Origin: Methanoregula sp. PtaB.Bin085
GTDB taxonomy: Archaea > Halobacteriota > Methanomicrobia > Methanomicrobiales > Methanospirillaceae
NCBI RefSeq assembly: GCF_002067035.1
Contig: NZ_MVQB01000027.1
Span: 248,001 to 312,000, forward strand
Length of the DNA: 64,000 nucleotides
Direction: 5' to 3'
Position numbers and translations under genes: made by a program. The stretch's first letter is position 1, and the number at the start of each line of letters is the position of its first letter. Positions 44,381-53,546 of the stretch are shown piece after piece. The notes beneath the pieces were generated by a model, which searched no databases, was not told where the DNA came from, and worked only from the letters and a program-made list of their open reading frames with translations.

Positions 44381-44409
44381 GGTTCCCGGGAGCACACAGT
44401 ACGGTAACA

Positions 44410-45273
44410 ATGGCTTCCGACCGTATTCCCATCGGCAGGTTCTCGCTCATCACCCGGCTGAGCCCCCGGGCGCTCCGGCTCTATGACGAGCGTGGCCTGC
44501 TGGTACCGGAGATCAAAGATCTCTGTACCGGGTACCGCTATTACGCAGGAACCCAGATCCCGCGGGGTGTCTCGATCAAGACACTCTGCAGCCTCGGGTT
44601 TTCCCTCTGTGACATCGACGTGCTCCTGACGGCAAAGGAGGAGCATGACAGCACAACCGTCCGGGAACTCTTTGCAAAGCGCCGGGGAGAGATACGGTCC
44701 GAGGTCTCACGGTTACAGCAGATCGAGGCCATCCTCGCTGACGGGGAGGCCTCGCTGGAGTCGATCTACATGTCGCTCAATGAACCACTCATCAGGGATG
44801 TCCCTCCCCAGCGGATCGTCGGGAAGAAAGGGACCGGACCGTACAGCGAAACGATCTCCCGGCTCATGCCGGAACTCTGCAGCCAGGTATCGTCAGAAGA
44901 GAACCGGAAGAACGGCCTGAGGGTGACCGGGCCGCCCATGACCCTGTACCATGACAGGGAATACCGCGAGAAGGATGCGACCATGGAGGTCGTTCTGCCG
45001 ATCGCCGGCAGGATCGTTCTTTCGGACCCTGATATGGAAGTGCGGACCCTGCCCGGCGGCAAGGTCCTCTCGCTCATCCACAAGGGATCTTACAGCGGGC
45101 TTCACGGGGCATGGAGCCGGATCGGGGCGTACGCCGAGGAGCGGGAGTTTGTCCTCACCGGCAGCCACCGGGAAGTGTACCTCAACGACCCGGCCACGGT
45201 CAGCGAGGAGGAGCTGCTCACCGAGCTCCAGATCCCGGTCGATACGGCAGCCCGCGGGCCGGTCGCTGACTGA
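44410..45273 (+). CDS. MerR-family regulator with GyrI-like ligand domain
   Basis: A 287-residue BmrR-type regulator. The N-terminal winged helix has IGRFSLITRLSPRALRLYDERGLL and GYRYYAGTQI; a coiled helix follows (about 90-125), then a GyrI/effector-binding-like domain with YHDREY, EVVLPIAGR and GKVLSLIHKGSY. Such proteins twist the promoter when a drug-like ligand binds. No efflux gene sits beside it; its target is unknown. Confidence 0.85.
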   Translation: MASDRIPIGRFSLITRLSPRALRLYDERGLLVPEIKDLCTGYRYYAGTQIPRGVSIKTLCSLGFSLCDIDVLLTAKEEHDSTTVRELFAKRRGEIRSEVSRLQQIEAILADGEASLESIYMSLNEPLIRDVPPQRIVGKKGTGPYSETISRLMPELCSQVSSEENRKNGLRVTGPPMTLYHDREYREKDATMEVVLPIAGRIVLSDPDMEVRTLPGGKVLSLIHKGSYSGLHGAWSRIGAYAEEREFVLTGSHREVYLNDPATVSEEELLTELQIPVDTAARGPVAD

Positions 45274-45402
45274 ACGCAGCTGGCCTCCTCTTTTTTAATA
45301 CCGGGTCATTGGGGAAGCTCTTATCGAATTCTCGTCCTGTCCCGGCATCTCCGGAAGGACGGGTTTAATCCGCCTTCGAGGCCATAGTACCGCTGATTGG
45401 TT

Positions 45403-45906
45403 ATGGCCGCACGCATTCTTGTCGCATATACCACCCGGAAGGGATCGACTGCAGAGGTTGCCCTTGCCATCGGGAAGGACCTGGAGAAGACCGGTGCTGT
45501 CGTCACAGTGGCTGACATGACGACAATCTCATCGCTGGAGGGATATACCGGGGTGGTGATCGGTACACCGGTTTATACCGGGAAAGTGAGTGGCGATGTT
45601 ACCGCGTTCGCCACACGGTTCAAAGACCAGCTCCAGCAGGTACCGGTCGCGGGATTCGTCACCGGGATTGCTCCTGTATACCCGAAGACCGGCGATGTGT
45701 CGGTGTTCACCGGGCAGCTTGCCGGAGCGCTGGCTCCGGTACAATTGGTTGCAGTCGCCATGTTTGCCGGAAAGCTTGATGCCGCCCGCCTCTCCCTCAT
45801 CGAGCGGGGGATGACTTCGCTTCTGAAAGTCCCGACCGGCGACTTCCGTGACTGGGCTGCCATCGCCGCATGGACCCGGGAGCTGCCGGCAAAGATGGGG
45901 ATATAA
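45403..45906 (+). CDS. Flavodoxin-domain protein (HemG-like)
   Basis: A 167-residue protein starting MAARILVAYTTRKGSTAEVA, the FMN phosphate loop of flavodoxins, with VVIGTPVYTGKVSGDV near 50. It resembles menaquinone-dependent protoporphyrinogen oxidase-type flavodoxins. The role here is not clear. The ATG at 45403 is preferred over TTG at 45397. Confidence 0.82.
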   Translation: MAARILVAYTTRKGSTAEVALAIGKDLEKTGAVVTVADMTTISSLEGYTGVVIGTPVYTGKVSGDVTAFATRFKDQLQQVPVAGFVTGIAPVYPKTGDVSVFTGQLAGALAPVQLVAVAMFAGKLDAARLSLIERGMTSLLKVPTGDFRDWAAIAAWTRELPAKMGI

Positions 45907-45956
45907 CTACCATTACCCGAAACGTTACACCAGTTCCGGCACGAGGTATCGTATCC

Positions 45957-46133
45957 ATGTCCCCGACCGTCCGCAAAGACTGCGCCTGCCCGAAGGTGAC
46001 GTGCCGGCGTCACACCCTCTGCGATGAGTGCGAGGCGGAGCAGGCAAGGAAGGGGAACCTTCCATTCTGTAAACGACCACGAAAGGTATCGCTCCGGGAC
46101 CGGATACGGGAACTGCTGGGGCTCGGGAAATAA
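45957..46133 (+). CDS. Small cysteine-rich protein
   Basis: A 58-residue protein: KDCACPKVTCRRHTLCDECEAEQ and LPFCKRP give seven cysteines and one His in a pattern seen in small zinc-binding proteins of anaerobes. The C-terminal 15 residues form a basic helix. It starts at ATG 45957, about 50 bases after the flavodoxin gene. Confidence 0.65.
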   Translation: MSPTVRKDCACPKVTCRRHTLCDECEAEQARKGNLPFCKRPRKVSLRDRIRELLGLGK

Positions 46134-46225
46134 TACGGCCTTGTCTTGTCATTGATTTTGAAAAGATCTTTATGGATTACAAACCGCGCCCCACCCCGAT
46201 CCTTCATGTGAGGAAAAAGAGAGAG

Positions 46226-46803
46226 TTATGCGGTCTTCTTTGCCCACCAGCTGGGCGGGAAACCGGCCTCGGGGCCATATCCCCCGGTCTGATACATGGC
46301 TCCCATGAACGACTGGTTGTCTGCTGCCATGGTGACGAAGAAGGTCCCGGCCGAGCTGTCAGCTTCAGTGGTACATGTCTCGCTGTATTTTCCGGCATAG
46401 ACATTTTTCTCGATCTTCCCGTTCAGCGTGCCCTGGCAGCCTCCTCTCATGTAAGTCCCGCTCACATCCCAGCACTTCTGGGTGAGGGTAACGGGCACCG
46501 GATCTTTGTCTTCCCAGACGCCGGCCTCGCGGACATCGTGGTTCGATGCATACCCGACTTCGCGGGAGTCCCAGCTGCCGGTCAGGACTTCCTTGTCCGG
46601 GCAGGGGGGGTGGTGGCCGCCGCTGCTGGTGCCGCGGTCTGCGATGCTGTCCCGGCTGCTCCCGGGGTTGCCGGAGCGGCCTGGGTAGTCTGGACCGGTG
46701 TGGGGATCCCGTTCGTCGTGGTCGTTGTTGTCGTACACCCTGCGAACAGCAATGCCATGCAGGTCAGCGCAAGCAGGAGAACAATGGATCCGGAGAAATT
46801 CAT
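46226..46803 (-). pseudogene. Lipoprotein of a three-member local family, frameshifted in a C-run
   Basis: The 5' part encodes a lipoprotein signal (LALTCMALLFAGCTTTTTTT) and an Ala/Pro/Thr linker. The 3' part, in another frame, continues CPDKEVLTGSWDSREVGYAS to FPPSWWAKKTA, matching the next lipoprotein along its length. The frames break at a run of seven G on the plus strand (46604-46610); one more base would restore a protein of about 190 residues. It may be a real frameshift, phase variation or a sequencing error. Confidence 0.8.
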
Positions 46804-46916
46804 AGACCTAGGGAATGTGCCGTGATTCCAGAAAAACACGGTGGATATTCGTTGTTCCCGTGAGGGCGGCATACCTCACAGTAAAAGCGGGATATCCGCC
46901 CGTTGAAAAAAGGAGA

Positions 46917-47510
46917 TTATGCCTTTCTGCCAATCCAGCTGGGCGGGAAATTATACTCGGGGCCGTAGACACCGGTCCGGTACCAGGCTCCGATGAATGA
47001 CTGGTTGTCGGCTGACATGGTGGCTTTGAAGGTTCCATCAAAGCTGTCGATATCGGTCGTGCACTTGTGGGCGAATTTCCCGGTGAACACATTCTTGTCC
47101 AGCTTCCCGGTGATCGTGCCGGGGCACGAGCCGACCGTGTAGGTCCCGGTAACGTCCCAGCATTTCTGGGTGAGGGTCATCGGTTGCGGATTATAATCGG
47201 TCCAGACATTGGGATCGCTGGCATCGTGGTTGGCGGCATACCCTACCTCGCGAGTGTCCCAGCTGCCGGTCAGGACCTCCTTGTCCGGGCAGGCAGGGGT
47301 GGTTGATGCAGCTGCAGGAGCCGCCGGGGCTGCAGAGGATGCAGGCGCTGCTGCTGCCGGGGCCTGTGCGGCCGGTGCCGATGCGGGGGCGGCCGTCTGC
47401 GCCGCGGTCGGGTTTCCGAAGGTCGTGGTTGTCGTTGTGGTACAACCGGCACTAAACAGCACGATACACGCAAGTGCGAGCAGGAGAACTGCAGGGATGG
47501 CAGGTTTCAT
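46917..47510 (-). CDS. Exported lipoprotein, local family member 2
   Basis: A 197-residue lipoprotein: lipobox LFSAGCTT, a Thr and Ala/Pro linker (residues 24-70), then a domain with four cysteines: CPDKEVLTGSWDTREVGYAA, KCWDVTGTY, SCPGTITG, HKCTTDID and TMSADNQSFIGAWY. It looks like an extracellular beta-rich domain with two disulfides. The function is unknown. It is intact, unlike its frameshifted neighbour. Confidence 0.75.
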   Translation of the reverse strand: MKPAIPAVLLLALACIVLFSAGCTTTTTTTFGNPTAAQTAAPASAPAAQAPAAAAPASSAAPAAPAAASTTPACPDKEVLTGSWDTREVGYAANHDASDPNVWTDYNPQPMTLTQKCWDVTGTYTVGSCPGTITGKLDKNVFTGKFAHKCTTDIDSFDGTFKATMSADNQSFIGAWYRTGVYGPEYNFPPSWIGRKA

Positions 47511-47669
47511 GATATTACCATAGCGGGAAAAATAATAAAGGATTATGATATGATTTGCAGAAACCGGCGCTGTCAGACCGGCTTTTTTCGTGCCCCCCTT
47601 TTAAAAACCGGTACTATATTGTGTTCAGATCACACGGTTTTTTATCCCTTCACCCCGAAATGGGAAACC

Positions 47670-48209
47670 ATGGAACACCCAAGGATATTCTGCATTCTCG
47701 CCGTACTCCTGTGTATCACCTTGGCCCTTGCCGGGTGCTCATCATCAAAAGGGCCGGCTCCGTTATCGATATCGCAGCCTGCATCGGCAGCTGCTGCAAC
47801 AACCACCCCTGCATGCCCGGACAAGCTCGTCTGGGACGGCGAATGGCAGACTGCCTGGCTTGCTATGGCCGGCAACCATGACCTGAGCACCGCATGGACC
47901 AAGTATAAGGACCGCCCCTATGGCGATGTGTCGACAATGACCATGAAACAGACATGCTGGGACGTCGAGACTACCCTGAATTATCCGAACGTGCAGTGCG
48001 TAGCCACCATGAAAGGAACCATCGACAAGAATGTCCTCTCGGGAACCTGGTCTGCTCCGACAATGTGCGGGACGAAATCCGAAACGGGCCGGAAATTCTC
48101 CCTGACCATGGCGGCAGACAACAAGTCCTGGCTTGGCGATTTCTATTCCGACGGACAAGATCCCTCAGTTTTCCCGCCCAACTTAGCCGGCCGCAGGCCG
48201 GTTAAGTAA
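47670..48209 (+). CDS. Exported lipoprotein, local family member 3
   Basis: A 179-residue lipoprotein with lipobox LALAGCSS and the same domain as the two divergent genes: PACPDKLVWDGEWQT, QTCWDVETTL, VQCVATMKGTIDKNVLSGTW, TMAADNKSWLGDFY. It is the most diverged of the three. The ATG at 47670 places the signal peptide at the N-terminus. The gene is transcribed away from the other two. Confidence 0.75.
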   Translation: MEHPRIFCILAVLLCITLALAGCSSSKGPAPLSISQPASAAAATTTPACPDKLVWDGEWQTAWLAMAGNHDLSTAWTKYKDRPYGDVSTMTMKQTCWDVETTLNYPNVQCVATMKGTIDKNVLSGTWSAPTMCGTKSETGRKFSLTMAADNKSWLGDFYSDGQDPSVFPPNLAGRRPVK

Positions 48210-48311
48210 CTATTTTTTGTCCGGCCGGACACCAAAATTCATAATATCACAGGAAAAAGATCAGCATCCATTACGTACTGAGCACTGGCAGCGGATTACC
48301 GGGAAGGAGAC

Positions 48312-49634
48312 ATGATCATGTGGTTTCCGGATATCAGGACAATTTTTCTGATGATCTTCCTTATCAACGCCTTCCTGACGCTGATGATCTTTGCCTACTG
48401 GAAGACCCAGAAGACCCATGACGGATTTGCTCTCTGGGCAGTCAGCCTGCTCTTCCAGTCGCTTGCCTACCTTCTCTTCATGCTCCGGGGAGAGGTCTCC
48501 GATCTTCTCTCAATACCGGTCGCCAACGTCTTCAGCATGCTCGCCATGATCATGCGGGTCGATGCGATACGGCGGTTCATCTGGGGCAGGCCGATACCGG
48601 CGGGGTATTATTCACTGCTGGTCCCGATCTTCATCATCTACTGGTATTATACGTACATTCTTGATTCGATCATCCTGCGGGCCCTTGTTTCAACGCTGTG
48701 TATCGCCCCGGTGCTTATCATTGCGGGATACCTTGCCCTAATATCTGTCGAGCGGGAGAACCGGATTATCCGGTACCTGTTCGCAGCGTCCCTGACCATC
48801 CCCGCCTTCATCCTGATCGTCCGTCTCGCTGCCTGGTTCGCTATCCCAGAACAGTATACCCTGTTCAGCACGGATATCTTCAACACGGCGTTCTTCGTCA
48901 TCGCGATGATCGCCGATATCCTTGCAACCGGTTTCTTCCTGATGCTGAACATGGTCCGCTCCCAGAAGGAGCTCCGGCAGACCAATGAAAAGCTGAACCT
49001 CCTCTCCAGTATAACGCGGCATGATATCAGGAACCAGCTCCATGCCCTTTCCGCCTATCTTGAGTTGTCCCGGCAGGCCGTCGGGAAGCTTGACACTGCC
49101 ACCGAGCTGATTGCCAGGGAAGAGCAGATCGTCGCGACTATCACCCACCAGCTCAATTTTACCGGGGATTACCAGGATATGGGAATCGCTGCTCCTGTAT
49201 GGCAGAACGTGGACGATGCCGTCAGGACCGCTTCTGCTGCGTTGCAACTCAGGGATGTACGGATCGATATCGACCGCCAGGATCTCGAGGTCTGGGCCGA
49301 CCCGTTGTTAGGCAAGGTCTTCTACAACCTCATCGACAATGCCCTGAAATATGGCGGCGGGAAACTCTCGGTTATCAGGATATCCTCGCGGGAGACGGGA
49401 TCGGGACTTGCCCTGGTTTTAGAGGATGACGGCGCCGGGATATCGGAAGGGGACAGACAACACCTTTTCGAGCGCGGGTATGGAAAGAATACCGGCCTTG
49501 GCCTGTTCCTCTCCCGCGAGATCCTGTCAATCACCGGGATTACCATCAGAGAGACCGGAAAAACAGGTGGCGGGGCACGTTTCGAGATGACCGTGCCGAA
49601 AGGCGGGTACCGGTTTATAAAGAGAGAAACCTGA
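48312..49634 (+). CDS. Membrane histidine kinase
   Basis: A 440-residue sensor kinase. The N-terminal 215 residues form about seven membrane helices with no extracellular domain, a 7TM-type input. The kinase core has the H-box SSITRHDIRNQL (His near 237), N-box NLIDNALKYGG, DDGAGI and GKNTGLGLFLS. GGAGA upstream of ATG 48312 supports the start. No response regulator gene is adjacent, so it may act on a distant partner. Confidence 0.9.
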   Translation: MIMWFPDIRTIFLMIFLINAFLTLMIFAYWKTQKTHDGFALWAVSLLFQSLAYLLFMLRGEVSDLLSIPVANVFSMLAMIMRVDAIRRFIWGRPIPAGYYSLLVPIFIIYWYYTYILDSIILRALVSTLCIAPVLIIAGYLALISVERENRIIRYLFAASLTIPAFILIVRLAAWFAIPEQYTLFSTDIFNTAFFVIAMIADILATGFFLMLNMVRSQKELRQTNEKLNLLSSITRHDIRNQLHALSAYLELSRQAVGKLDTATELIAREEQIVATITHQLNFTGDYQDMGIAAPVWQNVDDAVRTASAALQLRDVRIDIDRQDLEVWADPLLGKVFYNLIDNALKYGGGKLSVIRISSRETGSGLALVLEDDGAGISEGDRQHLFERGYGKNTGLGLFLSREILSITGITIRETGKTGGGARFEMTVPKGGYRFIKRET

Positions 49635-49704
49635 GTCCGGCTTCGTGGTCTCACAGAACATCATTATTTTACCGGCATTCGTGCGTTGACATTTCCTTCT
49701 CCCC

Positions 49705-50073
49705 ATGAATGAAAAGCCGTTTGAATTCTGGAGGATGCGGCGCGGCGGCTCATTCACTATCACAAGAGCCAACCTGCCGGGCATCTTCCGGCAGGTGGTC
49801 TCCCCCGCCCGCCTCATCGCAGGTAAGAGATCAGAGACCACACTCCGCGAGATAGTACAGGCAAAACAGATCGGGATCGAAAAGATCAATGCGGAACGGA
49901 TTGTTCTCACCCGCCATTCCATCCCCTTCAATGCTGCAGCAATTTTTTGTATCTGTGAAGTGTGGAACAGGTTTAAGGACTGGCGCTATACCGACACATC
50001 GATAATCACCATGAAACAGGCCTGCCGGGACCGAAATACGCAGGACTCCCGCCGGATCCCGGCGAGCCGGTGA
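49705..50073 (+). pseudogene. Decayed copy of the HTH regulator gene
   Basis: The 122-residue frame matches the regulator at 51707 over its first 85 residues (EKPFEFWRMRRGGSFTI, KINAERIVL, HSIPFNAAAI). The recognition helix is damaged (GISRQAVSRAL has become GIFRQVVSPAR with a proline), the original start is lost (ATATG to ATTTC), and the cysteine-rich end is replaced by unrelated sequence. Half of the palindromic operator, GTTGACAT, is retained upstream. Confidence 0.75.
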
Positions 50074-50088
50074 TGTATCCTGCAGCAC

Positions 50089-51369
50089 TCAAACCGGGTT
50101 CACCTTTGCCATCAGGTTTCCGGCAGCCTCAGCGGCATTCCGGAGGATCTCCTCCTCCCGCGGGACAAAGCGTTCGTGCATCAGGACCCGGCCATTGCAG
50201 ATGGTTGTCACCACATCGGCACCTGAACCGCGGGAGACAAGGTACTCCGCGATGGCTCCGGGCCGCATGGAAGGAGAGAACGCAGGACGGACCAGGATGA
50301 TATCAGCAGGGGCTCCCTGTTCTATCCTTCCGGAGGGGAGCCTGAGCGCTTCCGCTCCTGAACGTGTCGCCATGCCGAGAGCAATTTCCGGCGGGAGAGC
50401 TGCACGGTCGTTCCACGAGAACGCATGGAGAAGCGAGGCCATCCTCATCTCCCTGATGAGATCGAGGCTGTTGTTCGATGTGCATCCGTCAGTGCCAAGG
50501 CCGCAGTTCACGCCGGCAGCCTTCAGCCATGGCAGGGGCATGGTCCGGGAAACCGCAAGTTTCATGTTGCTGACCGGGTTGTGGGCAACATGCACCCGGT
50601 TTGCGGCAAGCAGGCTGCATTCGGCCCGGTCAAGCCAGCAGCAGTGGGCGGCAACGGTTGACGGGGTGAGCACCCCGCACCGTTCGAGCCACAGCGCCGG
50701 CCGCATCCCGTGCAGGTCGATACAGTCCCGGACCTCCCTGCCGGTCTCGCTGAGGTGGATATGGATCCCGATATCCTCCGTACGGGCGAACGCGGCGCTC
50801 CACCGGAGACCTTCTTCGGAGACCGTGTATACCGCATGGGGACCGATAGACGGCTGTACCCGATCGCAGCCCCACTGCCGTACAGCCCGGACAAACGTCT
50901 CCGCCTTCTTCCGGGCTCTTTCAAGCAGGTCCGGATCCCCGAGATCCGTAAACCCGCACGAAACGCAGGCCCGCATCCCCATGCCACGGGCAGCCCGGGC
51001 AGTCTCCTCCGGGAAAAAGTACATATCGTGAAACGCCGTGGTCCCGGATTTAATCATCTCGAGGCAGGAGAGTTCCGTCCCTCTGAAGACGTCCTGGGGG
51101 GTCATCCCGGATTCGGCGGGGAGAACCCGCTCGGACAGCCAGGAATCAAGGGGCAGATCATCAGCATAGCCCCTGATCAGGGACATGCCGGCATGGGTAT
51201 GGAGGTTGATCAGGCCCGGAAGGGCATGAAGGCCACGTCCGCTGATGACAAATTCCGCCCCGCTCCTGAAATCCCGCCCGGCAGCCGCCCCCGCTGCAGC
51301 GATAATCCCCTCGTTATCAATGCAAATGTCCTGCCGTTCACCGTCGACGATGACATCCTGCAGGAGAAT
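50089..51369 (-). CDS. mtaD: Amidohydrolase of the MtaD/SAH-deoxyadenosine deaminase family, non-ATG start
   Basis: A zinc or iron deaminase acting on 5'-methylthio-, 5'-deoxy- or S-adenosylhomocysteine-type nucleosides, part of SAM recycling. The first ATG (51186, MSLIRGYADDLPLDSW) would omit the metal motif: the frame continues upstream with LPGLINLHTHAG and a normal beta-sandwich leader back to an ATT at about 51369, after GAGGGG. Further motifs: HIHLSE, AHCCWLD, VAHNPVSNMKL and GLGTDGCTSNN. Full length is about 426 residues, normal for the family. Confidence 0.85.
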   Translation of the reverse strand: MLLQDVIVDGERQDICIDNEGIIAAAGAAAGRDFRSGAEFVISGRGLHALPGLINLHTHAGMSLIRGYADDLPLDSWLSERVLPAESGMTPQDVFRGTELSCLEMIKSGTTAFHDMYFFPEETARAARGMGMRACVSCGFTDLGDPDLLERARKKAETFVRAVRQWGCDRVQPSIGPHAVYTVSEEGLRWSAAFARTEDIGIHIHLSETGREVRDCIDLHGMRPALWLERCGVLTPSTVAAHCCWLDRAECSLLAANRVHVAHNPVSNMKLAVSRTMPLPWLKAAGVNCGLGTDGCTSNNSLDLIREMRMASLLHAFSWNDRAALPPEIALGMATRSGAEALRLPSGRIEQGAPADIILVRPAFSPSMRPGAIAEYLVSRGSGADVVTTICNGRVLMHERFVPREEEILRNAAEAAGNLMAKVNPV

Positions 51370-51674
51370 AGACCTGTTCCCCTCAAACAGGGCATCCTCG
51401 ATTCCGTGGAGCGGTATGTTCTTCCTTCTCAGGACAGGATGGTATCCTGAATTTACCCATTAATTTTTTCTCTGCCGGTGCCTTTCGGACGGAGGGCTCC
51501 GGGGCGCCCCGAATGCGTTCCTGCTCCACCCAAGCTTTAAACAGGGAAATCTCATCCTGCACGAATACCAGGATGATGACCGGTTTTTTTGGCCGGATCA
51601 TGGGACCGGTAATCAGGGTCCGGAAACAGGACGGAGTTTTTTACACATTCCGTCCCGTACCTGTTCCCAAAAAA

Positions 51675-51685
51675 TTATTATAAGG
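51675..51685 (+). promoter_or_regulatory. TATA box of the five-gene operon
   Basis: TTATTATAAGG. Its center lies about 27 bases before the ATG at 51707, so the message should be leaderless. Confidence 0.65.
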
Positions 51686-51710
51686 TCAACATGCATATGT
51701 TGACATATGC
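51686..51710 (+). promoter_or_regulatory. Two overlapping palindromes over the operon start
   Basis: TCAACAT-GCAT-ATGTTGA (51686-51703) and GCATATGT-TG-ACATATGC (51693-51710) are both perfect in their arms. They cover the expected transcription start and the start codon of the HTH gene, the classic place for an autorepressor. Confidence 0.75.
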
Positions 51711-52153
51711 TTCTGCCCACCAATGAAAAGCAGTTTGAGTTCTGGAAGCTGCGGCGCGGCGGTTCGTCCAACATCACAATAGCCAACCTGCTGGGCATTT
51801 CGCGGCAGGCAGTGTCCCGCGCTCTCCTTGTCATGGACGAGAAGATCGAGACCACCCTCCACGATATGGCTCAGGCAAACCAGATCGAGATCGACAAGAT
51901 CAATGCGGAGCGGGGCGTTCTCATCGGCCGGTCCATTCCCTTCAATGCCGCCGCAATCATTTTTATTTCGGAAAAGCACGGGATCCAGGTCTGGTACGAG
52001 CACGACGGGAACTGCGGGTCGTGCCAGCGGTACACCGAATGCATCGAGCTCCTCTGGGACTATGCAACCGAACTCGGCATAAAAATTGAAAAAACCGCAG
52101 ACCCGACGAAAATGGCAGAAGAACTGTTCGCGAAAGTGAAGGCGATAGTCTGA
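51707..52153 (+). CDS. HTH transcription regulator with C-terminal cysteine cluster
   Basis: A 148-residue DNA-binding protein. A helix-turn-helix at about 23-45 (ITIANLLGISRQAVSRALLVM) is followed by an EDKI-type helix and a sensing half with C103, C106 and C112 (CGSCQRYTEC), which could hold zinc or an Fe-S cluster. It is the first gene of a five-gene overlapping operon and has palindromic sites over its own start, so autorepression is likely. The stop overlaps the next start (TGATG). Confidence 0.8.
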   Translation: MLLPTNEKQFEFWKLRRGGSSNITIANLLGISRQAVSRALLVMDEKIETTLHDMAQANQIEIDKINAERGVLIGRSIPFNAAAIIFISEKHGIQVWYEHDGNCGSCQRYTECIELLWDYATELGIKIEKTADPTKMAEELFAKVKAIV

Positions 52154-52944
52154 TGACGCGGTTTACTGACGTCATACGGGGATGGTTCGGGTGGTGCCCG
52201 ATGGATACCGCAGGGAGGCAGGAACCTGCCAAAAGTATTGCGGGAGAGCCCCATGACAGGGATACCGCAGGTGCCGGCCCGGTGGAACGGCGCACGGCGC
52301 TTTTTCTGTACCTCACCCTTGCAGTCGTGGGGCTGTCCTGGATCACCGGCATCGTTGCTCTGCCCTATCTCCCGGAGATTATCCCGGTCCACTGGAATAT
52401 CTACGGGGAGCCCGACGGGTTTGCAGGGCGGCTTGCGGGAACCTTCGGCCTTCCCGCAATCATGACCCTTGTCGCGCTGCTCCTCGTTGTGCTGCCCCGC
52501 TTCGAACGAATGCGGGAGCAGTTTGAAGAATCCCGTGATATCTATACCATGGTCGTCTTCGCAGCAATGTGCCTGCTTCTTGGTATCCATATCACAGCGC
52601 TGCTCTCATCAGCAGGGTTGGACCTGCCGGTGGCAGTCGCCTTCCCGGTGCTGCTCGGATTCTTCTTCATCGTGATCGGCAGCCTCATGCCCTCGATCCG
52701 GAGAAATACCACCGTGGGATTCCGCCTGCCATGGACGGTGCGGGACGATACGGTCTGGAGGAGGACACACGAGCATGGCGGGCCGGTCTTTGTCATTGCC
52801 GGCATCCTGATCATCCTTGCAAGTACCGCTGCAGGGGCAGCGGCAATGCCGGTCGCGTTCGGGATCATTGTCATTGCCTGCGTGTATATCACTGTCTGGT
52901 CCTACCGGCTGGCACGCGCCGGAACAACGGAGGCAGCGGAATAA
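52153..52944 (+). CDS. SdpI/DUF1648 family membrane protein
   Basis: A 263-residue membrane protein with an N-terminal cytoplasmic segment (IRGWFGWCPMD) and about six helices. LPEIIPVHWNIYGEPDGF is the DUF1648 motif, and TVGFRLPWTVRDDTVWRRTHEHGG is the SdpI motif. In Bacillus, SdpI is the immunity and signal protein controlled by its autorepressor SdpR; the order regulator-SdpI seen here is similar. The gene overlaps both neighbours. Confidence 0.85.
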   Translation: MTRFTDVIRGWFGWCPMDTAGRQEPAKSIAGEPHDRDTAGAGPVERRTALFLYLTLAVVGLSWITGIVALPYLPEIIPVHWNIYGEPDGFAGRLAGTFGLPAIMTLVALLLVVLPRFERMREQFEESRDIYTMVVFAAMCLLLGIHITALLSSAGLDLPVAVAFPVLLGFFFIVIGSLMPSIRRNTTVGFRLPWTVRDDTVWRRTHEHGGPVFVIAGILIILASTAAGAAAMPVAFGIIVIACVYITVWSYRLARAGTTEAAE

Positions 52945-53546
52945 TGACCACAAAACCGGGTGCATGGATACGGGACCGGCTTGGCTGGTGCCCGAATAAT
53001 AGTATGGTCCGTTTCGGCAGGCCTGCAACACGGGATCCGGATTTCCCTGTACGGACTGCCGGCAGTCTCCCGGGCAGGACCGGCAGTTCAGGAGAGCCGG
53101 GCGCACCATCCCAGCGGACCTACGAGCATACCCAGACCGGGATGCTCCAGATCATCGCGGTTCTTGCAATCATCGTCATCATCCTTGTCATGACACTCCT
53201 CTTCGGGCCGCTTCTCATCCCTCTTGCGGTCCTGTTCCTCCTTGTTGTCACGGTGCTCTGCTTCGCGACACTGACCGTCACGATTGAAGACGATGCAGTG
53301 CGTATCCGCTTCGGACCCCTCGGTCTTGTCCGGAGGGAATGGCCGGTCCGGGACATCGTTGCAGTCTCCGAGGTCACGAATCCCTGGTACTATGGGTACG
53401 GGATCCGCTGGACGCCGCACGGGCCGCTCTATAATGTTTCCGGAAGCCATGCGATCGAGATCCTGCTCCTCTCTGGGAAAAAAGTCCGGATCGGCACTGA
53501 TGAGCCGGAAGCGCTGGTGAGGGCTATCAGCCATGGAATCCGTTAA
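52944..53546 (+). CDS. Membrane protein with PH-like domain and GWCP motif
   Basis: A 200-residue protein: N-terminal AWIRDRLGWCPNN, a proline/glycine-rich linker (25-60), two membrane helices (65-115), then a beta-rich C-terminus LTVTIEDDAVRIRFGPLG, REWPVRDIVAVSEV, IEILLLSGKKVRIGTDEPEALV typical of bacterial PH-like (bPH2/DUF) domains. GGAGG ten bases before the ATG supports the start. Overlaps the next gene by 14 bases. Confidence 0.75.
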   Translation: MTTKPGAWIRDRLGWCPNNSMVRFGRPATRDPDFPVRTAGSLPGRTGSSGEPGAPSQRTYEHTQTGMLQIIAVLAIIVIILVMTLLFGPLLIPLAVLFLLVVTVLCFATLTVTIEDDAVRIRFGPLGLVRREWPVRDIVAVSEVTNPWYYGYGIRWTPHGPLYNVSGSHAIEILLLSGKKVRIGTDEPEALVRAISHGIR

